Below are positions 15,055-41,573 of a stretch of DNA of 64,000 bases, one piece after another. Under the pieces are notes generated by a model that did no database searches, had not been told where the DNA came from, and worked only from the letters and a program-made list of their open reading frames with translations. Each line of letters opens with the position of its first letter. Within the stretch, counting starts at the first letter, position 1. The stretch is from Lingula anatina (Eukaryota; Brachiopoda; Lingulata; Lingulida; Lingulidae). The stretch covers positions 14,401 through 78,400 of the forward strand of contig NW_019774992.1 in assembly GCF_001039355.2 (NCBI RefSeq), read 5' to 3'. The translations under genes and the position numbers were made by a program.

Positions 15055-15170
15055 TTCCGGAGGACTACAATTTCTGGTAATTAAGGTCCGGGGGACTACA
15101 ATTTCTGGGATTTTAGGTCCGGGGCACTACAATTTCTGGGATTTTAGGTCCGGGGGACTACTATCTCTAG
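15055..15170. repeat. About 34-bp tandem repeat, 3-4 units
   Basis: Unit of the form GGTCCGGGGGACTACAATTT followed by CTGGGATTTTA, repeated head to tail. It belongs to the subterminal repeat region of the surrounding inverted-repeat element. Confidence 0.8.
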
Positions 15171-15954
15171 GACAAATACTTATTATTGCTTTTCTCCGTC
15201 AAACTTCACTTTAAAGAAGAAAAGGTCTGTCATTAATTTAAATTTATGAATATATATAATATCGTAATGATTATTTCAGATTGAACATGGCAGGCTATTT
15301 TATAAAGTAAATAAGAGGAAAGTGAAGGACGTCTCGGATGACGGACAATGCAGTGATGATGATGGTTATGATGATGAACTTTGGCGAATAGTCGTAAGGT
15401 GGAAAGCAAGAAGATCCCTGGCTAGGACCTTATGTAGTAAAAGGAATATAAAAATCGGGAGCGTACATCCTACAAATTGAAAGGGGATGCACCCTTAAAG
15501 GTTCCAATTTGAAAATTTATCTGACAAATGAATAGGTCTACTAAAATTAAAATAAATTTATCACAACTTCTTACGTGTTATTTTTCATAATTAATTTTTT
15601 TTCATTCAGTTTGTGAATATCAAAATAATAAAGGTAATCATACCGATCATTTTAATACACACATGTTATTATTTATTATATGTAACTTCCATTTAAGTGT
15701 AAGAGAAAAAGTCAAATCGGACATATAGTCCTAGTATAAATCAGGAAAACAGGTGCCATCCGGACTTCCATTTCTTGCAATGGGACTTACATTCCTTGGT
15801 AACTGTTGTCCCAAGGACGTTAAATCCTAGTAACGTATGTCCTAGGACATCCATTCCTAGAAACGCTAGACCTAGAACTTGCATTCCCAGGACTTAGTGT
15901 CCGGTCAGACTTGCGTTACTAGGACTACCATTCCGTTTACACCGGTTCACACAG

Positions 15955-16145
15955 AGCACCTTTAATAGCAGATGATTCACAATACTATGAGCAGCTCCCT
16001 TGGTCATCAAAATCGCCATATTTTAACCACATAGGCAATATGTGGGTAGACCATTACTCGCCGAATCAATGGCATACGTATGTCCAACAACAAACCTGGA
16101 CCACATTGGACAGAAAAAACTGATGAAAAATGATTTGAAAAAAAA
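15955..16145 (+). pseudogene. Tc1/mariner-like transposase relic, 3' part
   Basis: One frame reads HRAPLIADDSQYYEQLPW and then SSKSPYFNHIGNMWVD. This is the decayed equivalent of the Tc1 segment with LPWPA.SPDLNPIE..W, which carries the third catalytic acidic residue (here H-I-G in place of P-I-E). It continues the 13562-14200 relic across the inserted element. Confidence 0.65.
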
Positions 16146-16165
16146 CCCTCCATATTAAATGTCAA

Positions 16166-16172
16166 GTCTGTA

Positions 16173-16217
<45 letters not shown>
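16166..16217. repeat. (ATT)n microsatellite
   Basis: Pure ATT run at the left edge of duplication unit 2. Confidence 0.95.
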
Positions 16218-16218
<1 letters not shown>

Positions 16219-17386
16219 GCTTTTCACAAGAAGAGCTGGTATTCACTGTATGCTAACTACAATTGTCAAGTCTTACTTTTGAAAAAAATTGAACATTGCT
16301 ATTGATCGGATGCACAGACTACGTTGCTGACATTTAGAAAAAGAGAGTTTTGTAAAAACCCACTGTCATTTATTAGTGACTAAGTATATTTTTTAGTTTT
16401 TCTCTCTATCGGTGTTTATACAGCGTTTACATGCTGGTACATTTTGTATTTTACAGCGGTAGTACAAAAAGATATGAAATTAAACGGTGTTTTTTCACGC
16501 TTTCATATTTTCATTGAAATATTCATGATATAATTGCAATTTACAGGCGATAGTTATCCAATTTGTGAATGAGTGAAAGAAATAATATTAACAATAATTC
16601 CCACCACGATATAGATAGATAAATTCAGTATATACATCGTTCAGATTGTCAGCTTTCTTATTTTTAATACCAACCTTGCCGTTTTGAATAAAAATGATAT
16701 CACGAAGCCTCGTTCAAACTGTTAGAAATTACTCTTAATTATACGTCTTTAAATCAAGTACATCACTTAAAAATAAACAACCCCCTTCATAACGTGACGC
16801 TTCTGAAATGACTACCGTATAGTGGTGAATTTCGACAGACTGTTGTTGATTCTTGGTTTATCATTGCTATTACAACCAAAATTAAGGTGCTGTTACAGGT
16901 CATAGAAACGCGTATTTAAAAACATCCTGCATGCTTTAATACAGGGTATCAAATGTTTTTCAGCACAGGGGTTGCATATTTGACCACTGTTGAGTATTTT
17001 TAAATAAAGTTACAAACTACATAGAATACAGTCATTATTTCCCTTGTATTTTGATCAATGGTACGTGTAGCATGACGTGTGTTGCCGCTCGTACTGCTTG
17101 ATGTGCAAATATAGGTACGTTCGTCAAAGTTGTACATAACAAACCTACCACATTAAATGTATTGTTATAAAATATAAGTAGTTCCTGTCAACGAGGTAAA
17201 TCTACTGAAATGACAACCAGCAACACGCAGTCCACCCTGAATTTCTAGGGAGTGCGACTAATCCTTGTTTTATCTTTGCTCTGCTGCTCATAATATGGGA
17301 CAGCTGATACTAGAGCTCATAGAAATTAAAGATTTAACATATAACAATTACGTTGCTCTTTAACACAGGGTACCAATGACTCACTG

Positions 17387-17407
17387 ACTAGAGGCATATT
17401 TATAGAG
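17387..17407 (+). promoter_or_regulatory. Core promoter of Diedel-like copy 2: AP-1 site plus TATA-like box
   Basis: TGACTCA (17387-17393) followed by TATAGAG (17401-17407). The TATA element is weaker than in copy 1 (TATAGAG for TATAAAG) and the spacing is shorter by a few bases. A non-coding first exon with CTG|GTGAGT follows, as in copy 1. Confidence 0.55.
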
Positions 17408-17541
17408 GCTTAAATACAGTTTCCACAGTTTCAACAAACCAATCTCAAACAACTCATCTGGTGAGTTATTACAGTCAGTGTCTTGGAGTGAACAAACGAT
17501 ATTTTGTTGATTTTATATGACTCTTTCAGCTATCTCAGGCC

Positions 17542-19392
17542 ATGGTGAGCTGTAGTGCTATTCTGCTAGTTGCTGTCTTTGTTGCAGCAAGCTTGGTAGA
17601 AGTTGGCCAGGCTGTTTGTTGTCTTGACCGTTCGGTTTACTGCGCCGACTGCAAAAAGGTACGTCAATGAACGTACAAGAAGAGGTAAGTTTTTTTCACA
17701 ATCATAGATTCAACGTTACTAAAGCAATTACATGTGTATTGAAACAAAATGTGAGAAATTGAGTTTTTTTTGTATCACATTGAAAGCACCTCATCCTGTA
17801 TCTAATATCTCGCAAATGCATTAGTTTACTGTGGATTTTGCTAAATTTGATTATGACGGCAGTCTTGGTTTGATTCCAAAATAGTTTCAAGTGCACCGCG
17901 TTAAACCTTAATTCTCTACGCTTTCAACATCTGAAGGGCACGGATGAAGGAACTGGAATCGACTTTTCCAATGACATTGACTGCTCCGTCCGTCATTAGC
18001 GAATTCAATAAATTCGATATTCCGAGTGTGATGTAAACACTAGCATAGCACTACATTTAAACACGTGTTATATAAACGATTGTAAGCCTGTAAATAGCAG
18101 GGAAAACGCTCATACTGTTCACTTATCCTATTGCAGGAGACTCCGCACTGTGGTGTTGGGTCATGTAACATCTTCGGTTGTGCTTGTGAAGGTGGCTGTA
18201 GAAAGAGTGAGGACTGTGTTGACACTGTATACAGATCAGGCTCTCTGTAAGTTTAAGTATAGCATCTTGCTCGAAAACACTTCGATTTGGATCGTATTGA
18301 TTCTTGAGTATCAAAATCTATTGGCCAGTTGTTTGAAAATAAAGTTAAATTTCTAGGCAACAATATCCTTGATGGAAAAAAGTAATCCCTATGTTACTAC
18401 CTATCGGACGTGCCGCTTAGATCCTTCAAAAACGCTAATGACGTGACTGACTCATTGCTTGCGGTACCATTTAATTACAGATACTACGTATGTAGGTGTG
18501 ACAAAAAGAGAGCAGTTGACAACGTGTCATATGCCAGAGCTGTATTCAGTGACATGGACAGAAAAGGTATGGTGGCTCTATCTATTCAAACTGTTCACAA
18601 TGTGCGGGTCTCTATTTCAAATGTTCATATCGTTTACTCATACGCATCTGAAAAGTTCACACTGTATGGGGAACCTTCTTTGGAACAGTTAAATACAGAA
18701 GTAATCCACTGAAGTATTTGATAAACTTGAAAAATGCACTGCTCAGTTTTGGCAATTGCAAAGCTACAGCTGCATTAAAACTGTTTGAAATGAACAGAAG
18801 TGGAAACTGAGTCACATATCATCCAGTAAACATTATATACAAAAAGAAAAAATGTTCAAATGGTTAGAAAATGGACATTTGATAAGTGCGTGCATTTGTT
18901 AAAACAAGACATAATATGACACTTGATTAAATATAATAATTTGAGGTCACAAAATAAAATTTCTTTGAAACATTGTGCCGCCATAACAGATTTTCTGGAT
19001 AAACTACTTGCACATAATCATGTAATTCTGTCAGACAATCTCAACCTATCTGAGTATCCATGCAGGCTATTTCAATTGATTAGTATTTTCCTTTAAGGCG
19101 ATACCTTTTCTTGAAAATCTGTACTCAAGATAGTAACACATTCTTGTCTTTCATTCCCATATTATGTATAGGTAGATATACAATGCGATACATATGGTGA
19201 AGCAAAGGATTCTCTTCGCATTTCCATTGGGAGTTTATGAAATTGGTCTGACCTAAAAAAGGAAAGCAGTTGAATTATTGCCTTTTTATCAAATGTGTTA
19301 TACGGGAGATGGATTTAGATGAGAAAGAAGTTTTATAAAATAGAAGTTAAACGTATGTTTCAGGGTTGATCAAATCTCCAAGGAGCAGTTAA
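17542..19392 (+). CDS. Secreted Diedel-like protein, copy 2, C-terminally truncated by frameshift
   Basis: Exons 17542-17658, 18137-18246, 18481-18566, 19364-19392. The third coding exon is 86 bp instead of 87, because the run before the donor is GAAAAG rather than GAAAAAG. The last exon is therefore read in another frame (GLIKSPRSS) and stops at TAA 19390-19392, giving 113 residues. Signal peptide, all 12 cysteines and the core CGVGSCNIFGCACEGGC are intact; only the EF-hand-like end is lost. In the ancestral frame the last exon is itself altered (ends MAPWGRNKLYSLF). It could be a decaying copy or a functional short form, since the cysteine-rich domain is complete. A base error in the A-run would restore the long form. 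Confidence 0.7.
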
Positions 19393-19677
19393 CAGATGTC
19401 GTTATGGCTCCTTGGGGAAGAAATAAACTTTATTCTTTATTCTGAATCCACCATCATGACTTGGAACAAAGAAGACGGTATGGACTATTAGGGATTTCAG
19501 CGCTTGTTGAGAAGGTACACCCTACATATTTAGGCAGCAAAGACAGCTTACAGCATATAGCTTTATCGAAAACGCATTTATTTTAAGAATCCTTACTCTG
19601 AAAAAGTTCAGATTAGCATTCAGACTGTGTTATCCTCCCCTTTGCTTAATTCATATTGCTTGATGAACAACAAACGC

Positions 19678-19683
19678 AATAAA
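19678..19683 (+). terminator. Polyadenylation signal, Diedel-like copy 2
   Basis: AATAAA in the same AAACGCAATAAA context as after copies 1 and 3, about 290 bp after the stop. Confidence 0.65.
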
Positions 19684-22676
19684 CGGTATTAAAAATGAAT
19701 TTTTGATTTCTTTTTTATCCATTAATTCATTTTATCATACTTCAACAGATAGTTGCTTAATTGTTAATTACTACCAAAATTAAATAATCATATTTTAAAC
19801 CTCCTAGCAAACCAGGAGCTCAAGGGAATGGCTGAATTTAAACACCAAGCGCTAATAAGCGTGGGTCAAGTGCTCTTTAAATTTTCTAGATTGTCAAAGG
19901 TATGTCGAGAGTCAGGTAAGGGGGATTTAAGTTTGGTTTGTCGAAGTAAAATAATTTAAAATGGAAAATACGTCAAAAAGCGTGAATTAAAAAAAAAAAA
20001 CTGTAAAATTGCAATAAAATCTAAAATAAACTCAGGTTGTACAGCGGCGTAACATCACTAGATCCAGCCTTTTGTAAGGAGTCATTCGCGCATTCAGTTT
20101 GGGTGGCTGTCAAAAAGCATGAATGTTTATTAAAGGGCTTAGATCTTGGCTCCGGGATTTAATTGCTAGTCCCCTGCAGGGGCAGCAGGTGTGGGGGCGG
20201 GGGACCATCAGCGGATTAGTCGGCATTGTTTTTAATTTGGCCGTATTAGATTCGCTGATCCGTTACTCTGCAGTTCAACTTGTTCTGTATGCGCTCAAAT
20301 TGTGGAAAATACTTTGCAGGTTTTGATAAGACGACGGGATTTACGCAGTTATTTGCTTTGGTTATTTGCTTTGGTTATTTGCTTTGGTTAACCTAAAATC
20401 TGATTTAAGACGATGAAAACCTGACCCTTTAGCAATGCGGAATCAAAGTGAGACACATTTGTCATCAAGACGCTGAAAATACACGATGCACGGGGAAGGC
20501 TGGTGCAGAAAATATCATTGAGAAATACCATCAACTTTCAGTATCATATTTATTTCGATGTAGAAATTATATTTTGTAAACCGATGCAGTCAAAACGACA
20601 AAAATATGTTACAGTATGTGAGAGAAAATCTGATTCTATTTTTAATTTTCATATCATATCAACTCAATACTGGGTGTGTGTTTCACCGAGCTTTTCAATA
20701 CCAACCTTGAAGTTTTGAATAATAATGATAACATGAATCCTCGTTCAAATTGTGAGAAATTACTCTTAATTTTAAATATATCAAATTTAGTACATCACTT
20801 AAAACTAAGAAGACCCTTTATAGCGTGTCACTTCTGAAAGGGCAACCGCATAGTGCTGAATTTCGACAGAATGTTAAAATGCTATTACAACCAAATTTAA
20901 GCTGCTATTAGAGGTCACAGAAACGAGTATTTAAAACATCTTTTATGTTGTAATGCAGGGAATGATGGACTGACAAGCCGCATATTATCCAATTTGCGAG
21001 TAAAATTAGTTCAGTTTCAGATTTCATCAAGCCAATAGCAAACCACACGGCTGGTAGGTATCCTATATTAGGAATGCCCCCTTTTATATGTTTGAGGGCA
21101 ATTTTATTAAAGTTAAGGGCGCCACTCAGACTTACCTTCTCTTTCGCTCTAAATTTTGTTTTAGTGGCGGTGGGTATGAAAAGTTTGATGGGAATTTCTA
21201 CTTTCTATTAAAAAAACACTCTATAGTTATATCGCACAATTTAAAGCACATCCTTTAAAAACGATCCCCTCCACCACGAAACATAATGGGTTATCATTCT
21301 CTTTCGTCTTGGTTTCACATGTGTAGTAGAAATCTAATTTGCTTTATATGGCAGATCCTTTTTTATAGGACGTGAGTAGACAGTCCAGTAAACCTTTTGG
21401 ATACATGTTATCTGATTTATCAAACCAAAAAATTCTATTCCATAATTAACTGAATGCAAATCTTAATAGCTTAGCTAAAGACACGGTAACAACGTGCTTG
21501 TTTTTCTTGAAACTAGAAACATGGGACGGGTCAAAATTCATTAAGAGCAGTCGTCATCTATTTAGAACCAGTAGGACAAAATATCAGTAGAATCCGGCTC
21601 ATATACTGTTACACAGGTTAAATTGCGACTATCGTAGACTAACTTGTTAAAACTTTTAGGTCCAATACCCTCAACGACTTATTCATATTTAAACATCAAA
21701 TTATGTAGAACTGTGACAAATTCAAACAAAGAAGGTTAGCAGCGTTAATCAAAGATACGGTAAGTGATTGAAATACAAAAGATCACAGAAAGTTTAACAA
21801 TCCTTAGCTGAAAAGTTGTCATTTCTTGAAGGAAAAGAAAACTACTATCGATTGAATTGCGCGCTAGATCAATAATACTCGAGCTCATTTAAAGAATGTA
21901 TACCACATTGCTGTCAAAGAGCTTTGCATTAAAAATATTTAAAGATACATCTTTTTTTGATACCTCAGTATAATGAAAAGCCTATTCGTATCACTATAGA
22001 ATTTATTTATACAACTACATTGTATTATATAGACACATTCGTATTTTGTATTTAAAATCTGGTGGTAGTACAAAACAAAATAAGCTTGTTTTTGCTTTTT
22101 TTTCAATTGTATACCTTAATGTACTAGTACAAACTCATCTATAGACTGTGCTACACCAATTTTTAATGAATATTGGGTTAATGTCCATGTTTGCCACCCA
22201 ATGCACATTTGATCACTATTCAATATTTTTTAATAAACTATGTCATCATTTCCTTTGTATTTTTAAAAATAAATATGACGTGTAGCATGAGGTCTGTTGA
22301 AAATTCAATAAATTCGAAATCTTTCCGATTGTGATGTGAACACAAGCATGGCACTACATGTAAACGTGTAGCATGACGCGTGTTGCCGCTTAAACTGGTT
22401 TATGTGCTAATATAGGTACATTCGTCAAAGTTGGGAATAACACACCAACCACATTAAATGTATTGTAAAAAAATAAAAGTAGTCCATGTTAACGCGGTGA
22501 ACCTACTGAAAGGACAGCCAGCACGACGCAGTCCACCCTTAATATTTAGGGAGTTCGACTAATCCTTGTTTTATCTTTGCTCTGCTGCTCATACTATGGG
22601 GCAGCTGATGGTAGAGCTCATATAAATTAAGGATTTAACACAATGCATTACGTTGCTCTTGAACATAGGGTACCGC

Positions 22677-22709
22677 TGACTCACTGAGACTAGAGGCACA
22701 TTTATAGAG
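22677..22709 (+). promoter_or_regulatory. Core promoter of Diedel-like copy 3: AP-1 site plus TATA-like box
   Basis: TGACTCA (22677-22683) and TATAGAG (22703-22709) at the same spacing as copy 1. A non-coding first exon with CTG|GTGAGT follows. Confidence 0.6.
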
Positions 22710-22861
22710 GCTGTAAATAGAGTTGCCACAGTTTCACCAAACCAATCTCAAACAACTCAGCTGGTGAGTTATTACAGTGTCTTGAAGTGAACAAACGTCA
22801 TTTTGTCGTTGCACAATTTCATCTTGTTGATTTCCTATTACTCTTTCAGCTATCTCAGGCC

Positions 22862-24678
22862 ATGGTGAGCTGTAGTGCCATTTTGCTAGTTGCTGTCTTT
22901 GTTGCAGCAAGCATGGTAGAAGTTGGGCAGGCAGTCTGTTGTATTATCGTACGTTCCGATTACTGTGCCGACTGCAAAATGGTACGTCAATGAACGCATA
23001 ATGTGATATTAATTTTTCACCATAGATTAAACGTCACTAAAACAATTTCATGTATACTGAGACAAAACCTGAGAAGTTGAGTGTATTTGTGTGTGTCACA
23101 TTGGAAGCATCTTATATAATCCTGTATCTGATATCCTGAAAGTGCATTAGTTTAACGCGGTTTTCGCGCAACTTGCTTATGACGACAGTCTTGGTTTGAT
23201 CCCAAAATAGTGTCAGATGCAGTGCATCAAACATGAACGTACTGCTTTTAGTGCCGTTCGTCTGCTCTAAGTTTTCAAAATCTGAAGCACGCGGATGAAG
23301 GAATCGAAATCTGCTTTTCCAATGACATTGGCTGTTCCGTTCGTCATGAGAAATTCAATAAATTCAAAATCTTTCCGAGTGTGATGTGAACAACAGCATA
23401 GCTCTACATTTAAACGCGTGTTATATAATCGATTCTACGCGTGTAAATGAGATGGAAAGCGCTCATACAGTTCACTTACCCTATTGCAGGGGACTCCGTA
23501 CTGTGGTGTTGGATCGTGTAACATCTTCGGTTGTGCTTGTCAAGGTGGCTGTAGAAAGAGTGAGGACTGTGTTAACACTGTATACAGATATGATTCTCTG
23601 TAAGTATTGGGTCTTGCTTGAAAATGCAGAGTGAAACACATCGATTTGGATCATATTGATTCTTGAGTATCAGAATCTATTGGCCAGTTGTTTCAAAATA
23701 AGGTAAAATTTTCTAGACAACAATATCCTTGATGGAACAAAGTAATCCGTGTGTTACTACCTAGCAGACGTACTGCTTAGATCCTTCAAAAAACGCTAAT
23801 GACATTTCTGACTCATTGCTTTCGGTACTATTTAATTACAGGTACTCCTATTGCACGTGTGACAAAAAGAGAGCAGTTGACAACGTGTCATATGCCAGAG
23901 CTGTATTCAGTGACATGGACAGAAAAAGGTATGATGGCACTATTTGTTCAAACTGTTCACAATGTACGGGTCTCTATCTCAAATGTTTATATCGTTTACT
24001 CACACGCATCTACAAAGTGAACACTGTATGGGTAACTTTCTTCAGTACAGTTAAAGTCAAGTGATCCACTGAACTATCTAAAAAAATGCATTTCTCAATT
24101 TTGGCAATTTCAAAGCTACATCTGCATTAAAAATGTTTGAAATGATCTGAAGTAGAAACCGAATCACATGTCACCCAGAAAACATATTATAAAAACAGCA
24201 AAAAGGTACAAAATGGCTGGAGAATGGACATTTGATATGGGTGTGTATTTGTTGAAACATGGTTCAATATGACATTTGATCAAATATAATACTTTAAGGT
24301 TACAAAATAAAATTTTATTGAAACATTGTGCCGCCATAACAGATTTTATGGATAAACTGCATTCAAATAATCATGTAATTATGTAAGTATCCATGCAGGC
24401 TATATCAATTAATTAGTCTTTTCCTTTAAGGGCACGCCTTTTCTTGAAAATCTGTACTCAAACTAAATAACACAGTCTCATCTTTCATTTCCATATTATA
24501 TATAGGTAGTTACACAATGTGCCGCCACAACAGGATGCGTGGTTTACATATTAGATCTTTATTGTAGATCTTCAAAGATCCATCAGTATTTTAACTTATG
24601 ACATAGAAGTTAAACTTATGTTTCAGGGTTGATCAAATTTCCGAGGAGGAGTTTACAGATGTCGTAATGGCTGTGTAA
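22862..24678 (+). CDS. Secreted Diedel-like cysteine-rich protein, copy 3
   Basis: Exons 22862-22981, 23490-23599, 23842-23928, 24627-24678; 369 bp, 122 residues, all borders GT-AG and in phase. The first exon is one codon longer than in the other copies (CCIIVRSDYCADCKM). Signal peptide, 12 cysteines and the SCNIFGCACQGGC core are present. The last exon reads VDQISEEEFTDVVMAV and then TAA, seven residues shorter than copy 1. Here the EF-hand-like loop regains a glutamate at position 12 but still lacks acidic residues at positions 3 and 5, so calcium binding is doubtful. Function by family: secreted immune or cytokine-like modulator (inference). Confidence 0.78.
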
Positions 24679-24956
24679 AGAAGAAAACAAATCGTTCTAG
24701 CTGAATCCACCATCATGACTTGGAACAAAGAAGATAATTTGGATTCTAAGGAGCTTCATCGCTAGCTAAAAAAAGTAAACCCCACACATTTACGTAACAA
24801 AGATAAACTTATGTATAGCTTTATCGAAAACGCATTTTATCTTAAGAATCCATACTCGGAAAAAGTTAAGATCAGCAATCAGACGTGTTATCCTCCCCTT
24901 TGCTTAATTTAATTCACATTGCTTTTGTGGACGAGGGCTTGATGAACAACAAACGC

Positions 24957-24962
24957 AATAAA
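24957..24962 (+). terminator. Polyadenylation signal, Diedel-like copy 3
   Basis: AATAAA in the conserved context AAACGCAATAAAGGGTATTA, about 280 bp after the stop. Confidence 0.7.
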
Positions 24963-25075
24963 GGGTATTAAAATTGAATTTTTGATTTCTTTTTTATTCA
25001 TAAATTCATTTTTCTTATCTGAGGAAAAGTAAAGCATTTATCAAATTTCATCAGATAATTGCCGAAAAAATATAA

Positions 25076-25077
<2 letters not shown>

Positions 25078-25158
<81 letters not shown>
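25078..25158. repeat. (AAT)n followed by (ATT)n, a self-complementary microsatellite
   Basis: A run of AAT units turns directly into a run of ATT units, so the block is a perfect hairpin. It lies in the 3' flank of Diedel-like copy 3. Confidence 0.9.
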
Positions 25159-25160
<2 letters not shown>

Positions 25161-26330
25161 ACATTTTAGACCTCCTGGCAAATCAGTAGCTCTTGGGGAT
25201 GGCTGAATTTAAACACCCAGCGCTAAAGATGGGTTAAGTCCTCTTAAAATTCCCCAGATTGTCAGAGTTATGGCGAGATTCAGGCGAGGAGGATTTTAGT
25301 TTTGATATTCGGAGTAAAATAATTTGAAATAGGACAATACGTCAAGAAGTGTGAATTACAAAACTGTAAATTTGCAATAAAATCTATTAAAATTTCGTTT
25401 GCTCAGCGTCATCGGCAACCGGAACTTTGAGCAGGTGGCACCAGATTCAGCATTTTGTAGGGGATTTTTTACGCGTTCAGTTTGGGCTGCTGTCGAAAAG
25501 CTTAAATGTAAAACGGATTAAATCTCGGCTCTGATATGCAATTGCTAGGCCCCTTCAGGGACGGCGCGTGTGAGGGCGGGGGGACCATCGGCGGAATAGT
25601 ACACATTAAGTAATCGACATTAATTTGGCCGTATATGGTTCGATTAGAATCAGATCAACTTGTTCAGAATGCGCTCAAGTTGTGACAAAGGTGTCATTCA
25701 GAATAGATGATCCGAGTACTTACTGATCCGCCGACTAAATATGGCCGACCAAACTTAAAAAGCGAGGCCACTGATTCCTGATGGTCTCCCTGCCTCCACA
25801 CGCGCCGTTAACCGATTAAACCTTGGCTCCGAAGTTTAATTGGTAGGCCCCTGCCGCGACGGCGAGAGTGGGGGCGGGGAGACCACCATGGAATTAGCGG
25901 TATCGCTTTTGAACTGTGGCCAGCCATATTTAGCTAACGAATCTGTAAGCACTCGGATAATTTATTCTAAATGGCCCCAAATACTTTAAAGAATTTTGAT
26001 AAGCCGACGGGATTTAAGCAGTTATTTTTTAAATACTCATTTTAATAATGACCAATTGCTTTGTTTATTTAGCCTTCAATCTCATTTAAGACGTTTAAAA
26101 TCTTAACCCTTTAGCAATGCGGAAAAAAGTGATACATATTTGACATCAAGAGGCTGAAAATACACGATACACAGAAGAGGTTAAAAAAGAAAATAACACT
26201 GATAAATACCATCACTGATAAATACCTATGTAGCTATCGCATTTTGGAAACCGATGCAGTCGAAATGGCAACAGTATGCTACAGTATGTGGGAGAAAATC
26301 TGATTCCAGTTTCAATGTTTATTTAAATGT

Positions 26331-27043
26331 ATCACACTACATAAACACGAACTAAATACTTTAAACCGTCAGCCCTTTCACCCATTGCTTTTGAAACTTA
26401 TGGATATGTAAATGGTGAGAGGCATGAGATCTAGGCCTTAGGCCCATTAAATGGTATTTGTCTGTTTTGAAGTTTACCGATAATCTTTAGACGCTTGGAC
26501 ATAGTACGTAAGGCATTATGACCATAAGACATCACTGGAGCGACAATAGCTTGCCACAAGTAGGTGTTGGGTTTTGTATCTAAGCCGGAAAACGTACACC
26601 ATGTGACATTATTTTATTAAATTCCCTATTGGCAGAATTAACTGGATTCACAATATGCTCATCAATTATTAAATATTCAATATCATTAAATGATTTACTT
26701 TGTCCATGATTTCACGCACCCTTTGGGCCAACTTTGTTCTTACATGCTATGCACATCAGGTGATAATACAGATCCTAAAGAACACTGTGCGCCACATGCG
26801 TTGAGACAGCAAATATTTGGTAAAATTAGGTGACCGCCTCCAATATCCAAATTAGAGGGAGGTAGGAATGGAAGTATTTATTTTGTTAAACAGAATGATA
26901 TATTTAATTATAAAATTATTTGACATGCTTGGCAGGCAAATACAAAAGCAGCATTGTCATCGTCAAAACTTATTGAAAATCACGGTCCAAAAGTGATCTG
27001 GATTCAATTGCATAGATCTACAAATAATATATCCTGTCTGTTA
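26331..27043. other. Intergenic and 3' flank of the minus-strand receptor gene
   Basis: No exon seen. On the minus strand an AATAAA is at 26877-26882, about 165 bp after the stop of the receptor gene. 26780-26870 is the inverted counterpart of the plus-strand kinase 3' flank. Confidence 0.5.

Positions 27044-41573
<14,530 letters not shown>

Larger units (their letters stand above)
14240..15955. mobile_element. Inverted-repeat element inserted in the Tc1 relic
   Basis: The left end, near 14250, reads GCCGGTGTGAACAGAATG. The complement of the right end, near 15950, reads ACCGGTGTAAACGGAATG. Both ends are followed by many short repeats of the type GGAC..ATTCCT (14270-14400, 15000-15170, 15760-15930). 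The element cuts the transposase frame of its host just before the codons for HRAPLI, which shows insertion. I see no transposase inside, so it is probably non-autonomous. The exact target duplication is not resolved. Confidence 0.6.
16218..20480 (+). repeat. Tandem duplication unit 2 (Diedel-like gene unit)
   Basis: Colinear with unit 1, starting at the shared stretch AAGAGCTGGTATTCACTGTA (16231; unit 1 at about 3637). It ends near the shared stretch GCGGATTAGTCGGCATTG. It carries the frameshifted gene copy at 17542. Confidence 0.65.
20480..26330 (+). repeat. Tandem duplication unit 3 (Diedel-like gene unit)
   Basis: Colinear with unit 1 through the upstream region (20690-20930 matches 4090-4340; 21540-22130 matches 4590-5230), gene and 3' flank. 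A fragment of the first intron of copy 3 is repeated upstream, near 22300-22400. The right end (26250-26330) again resembles the left end of the unit (20580-20640), which suggests unequal exchange. Confidence 0.65.
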
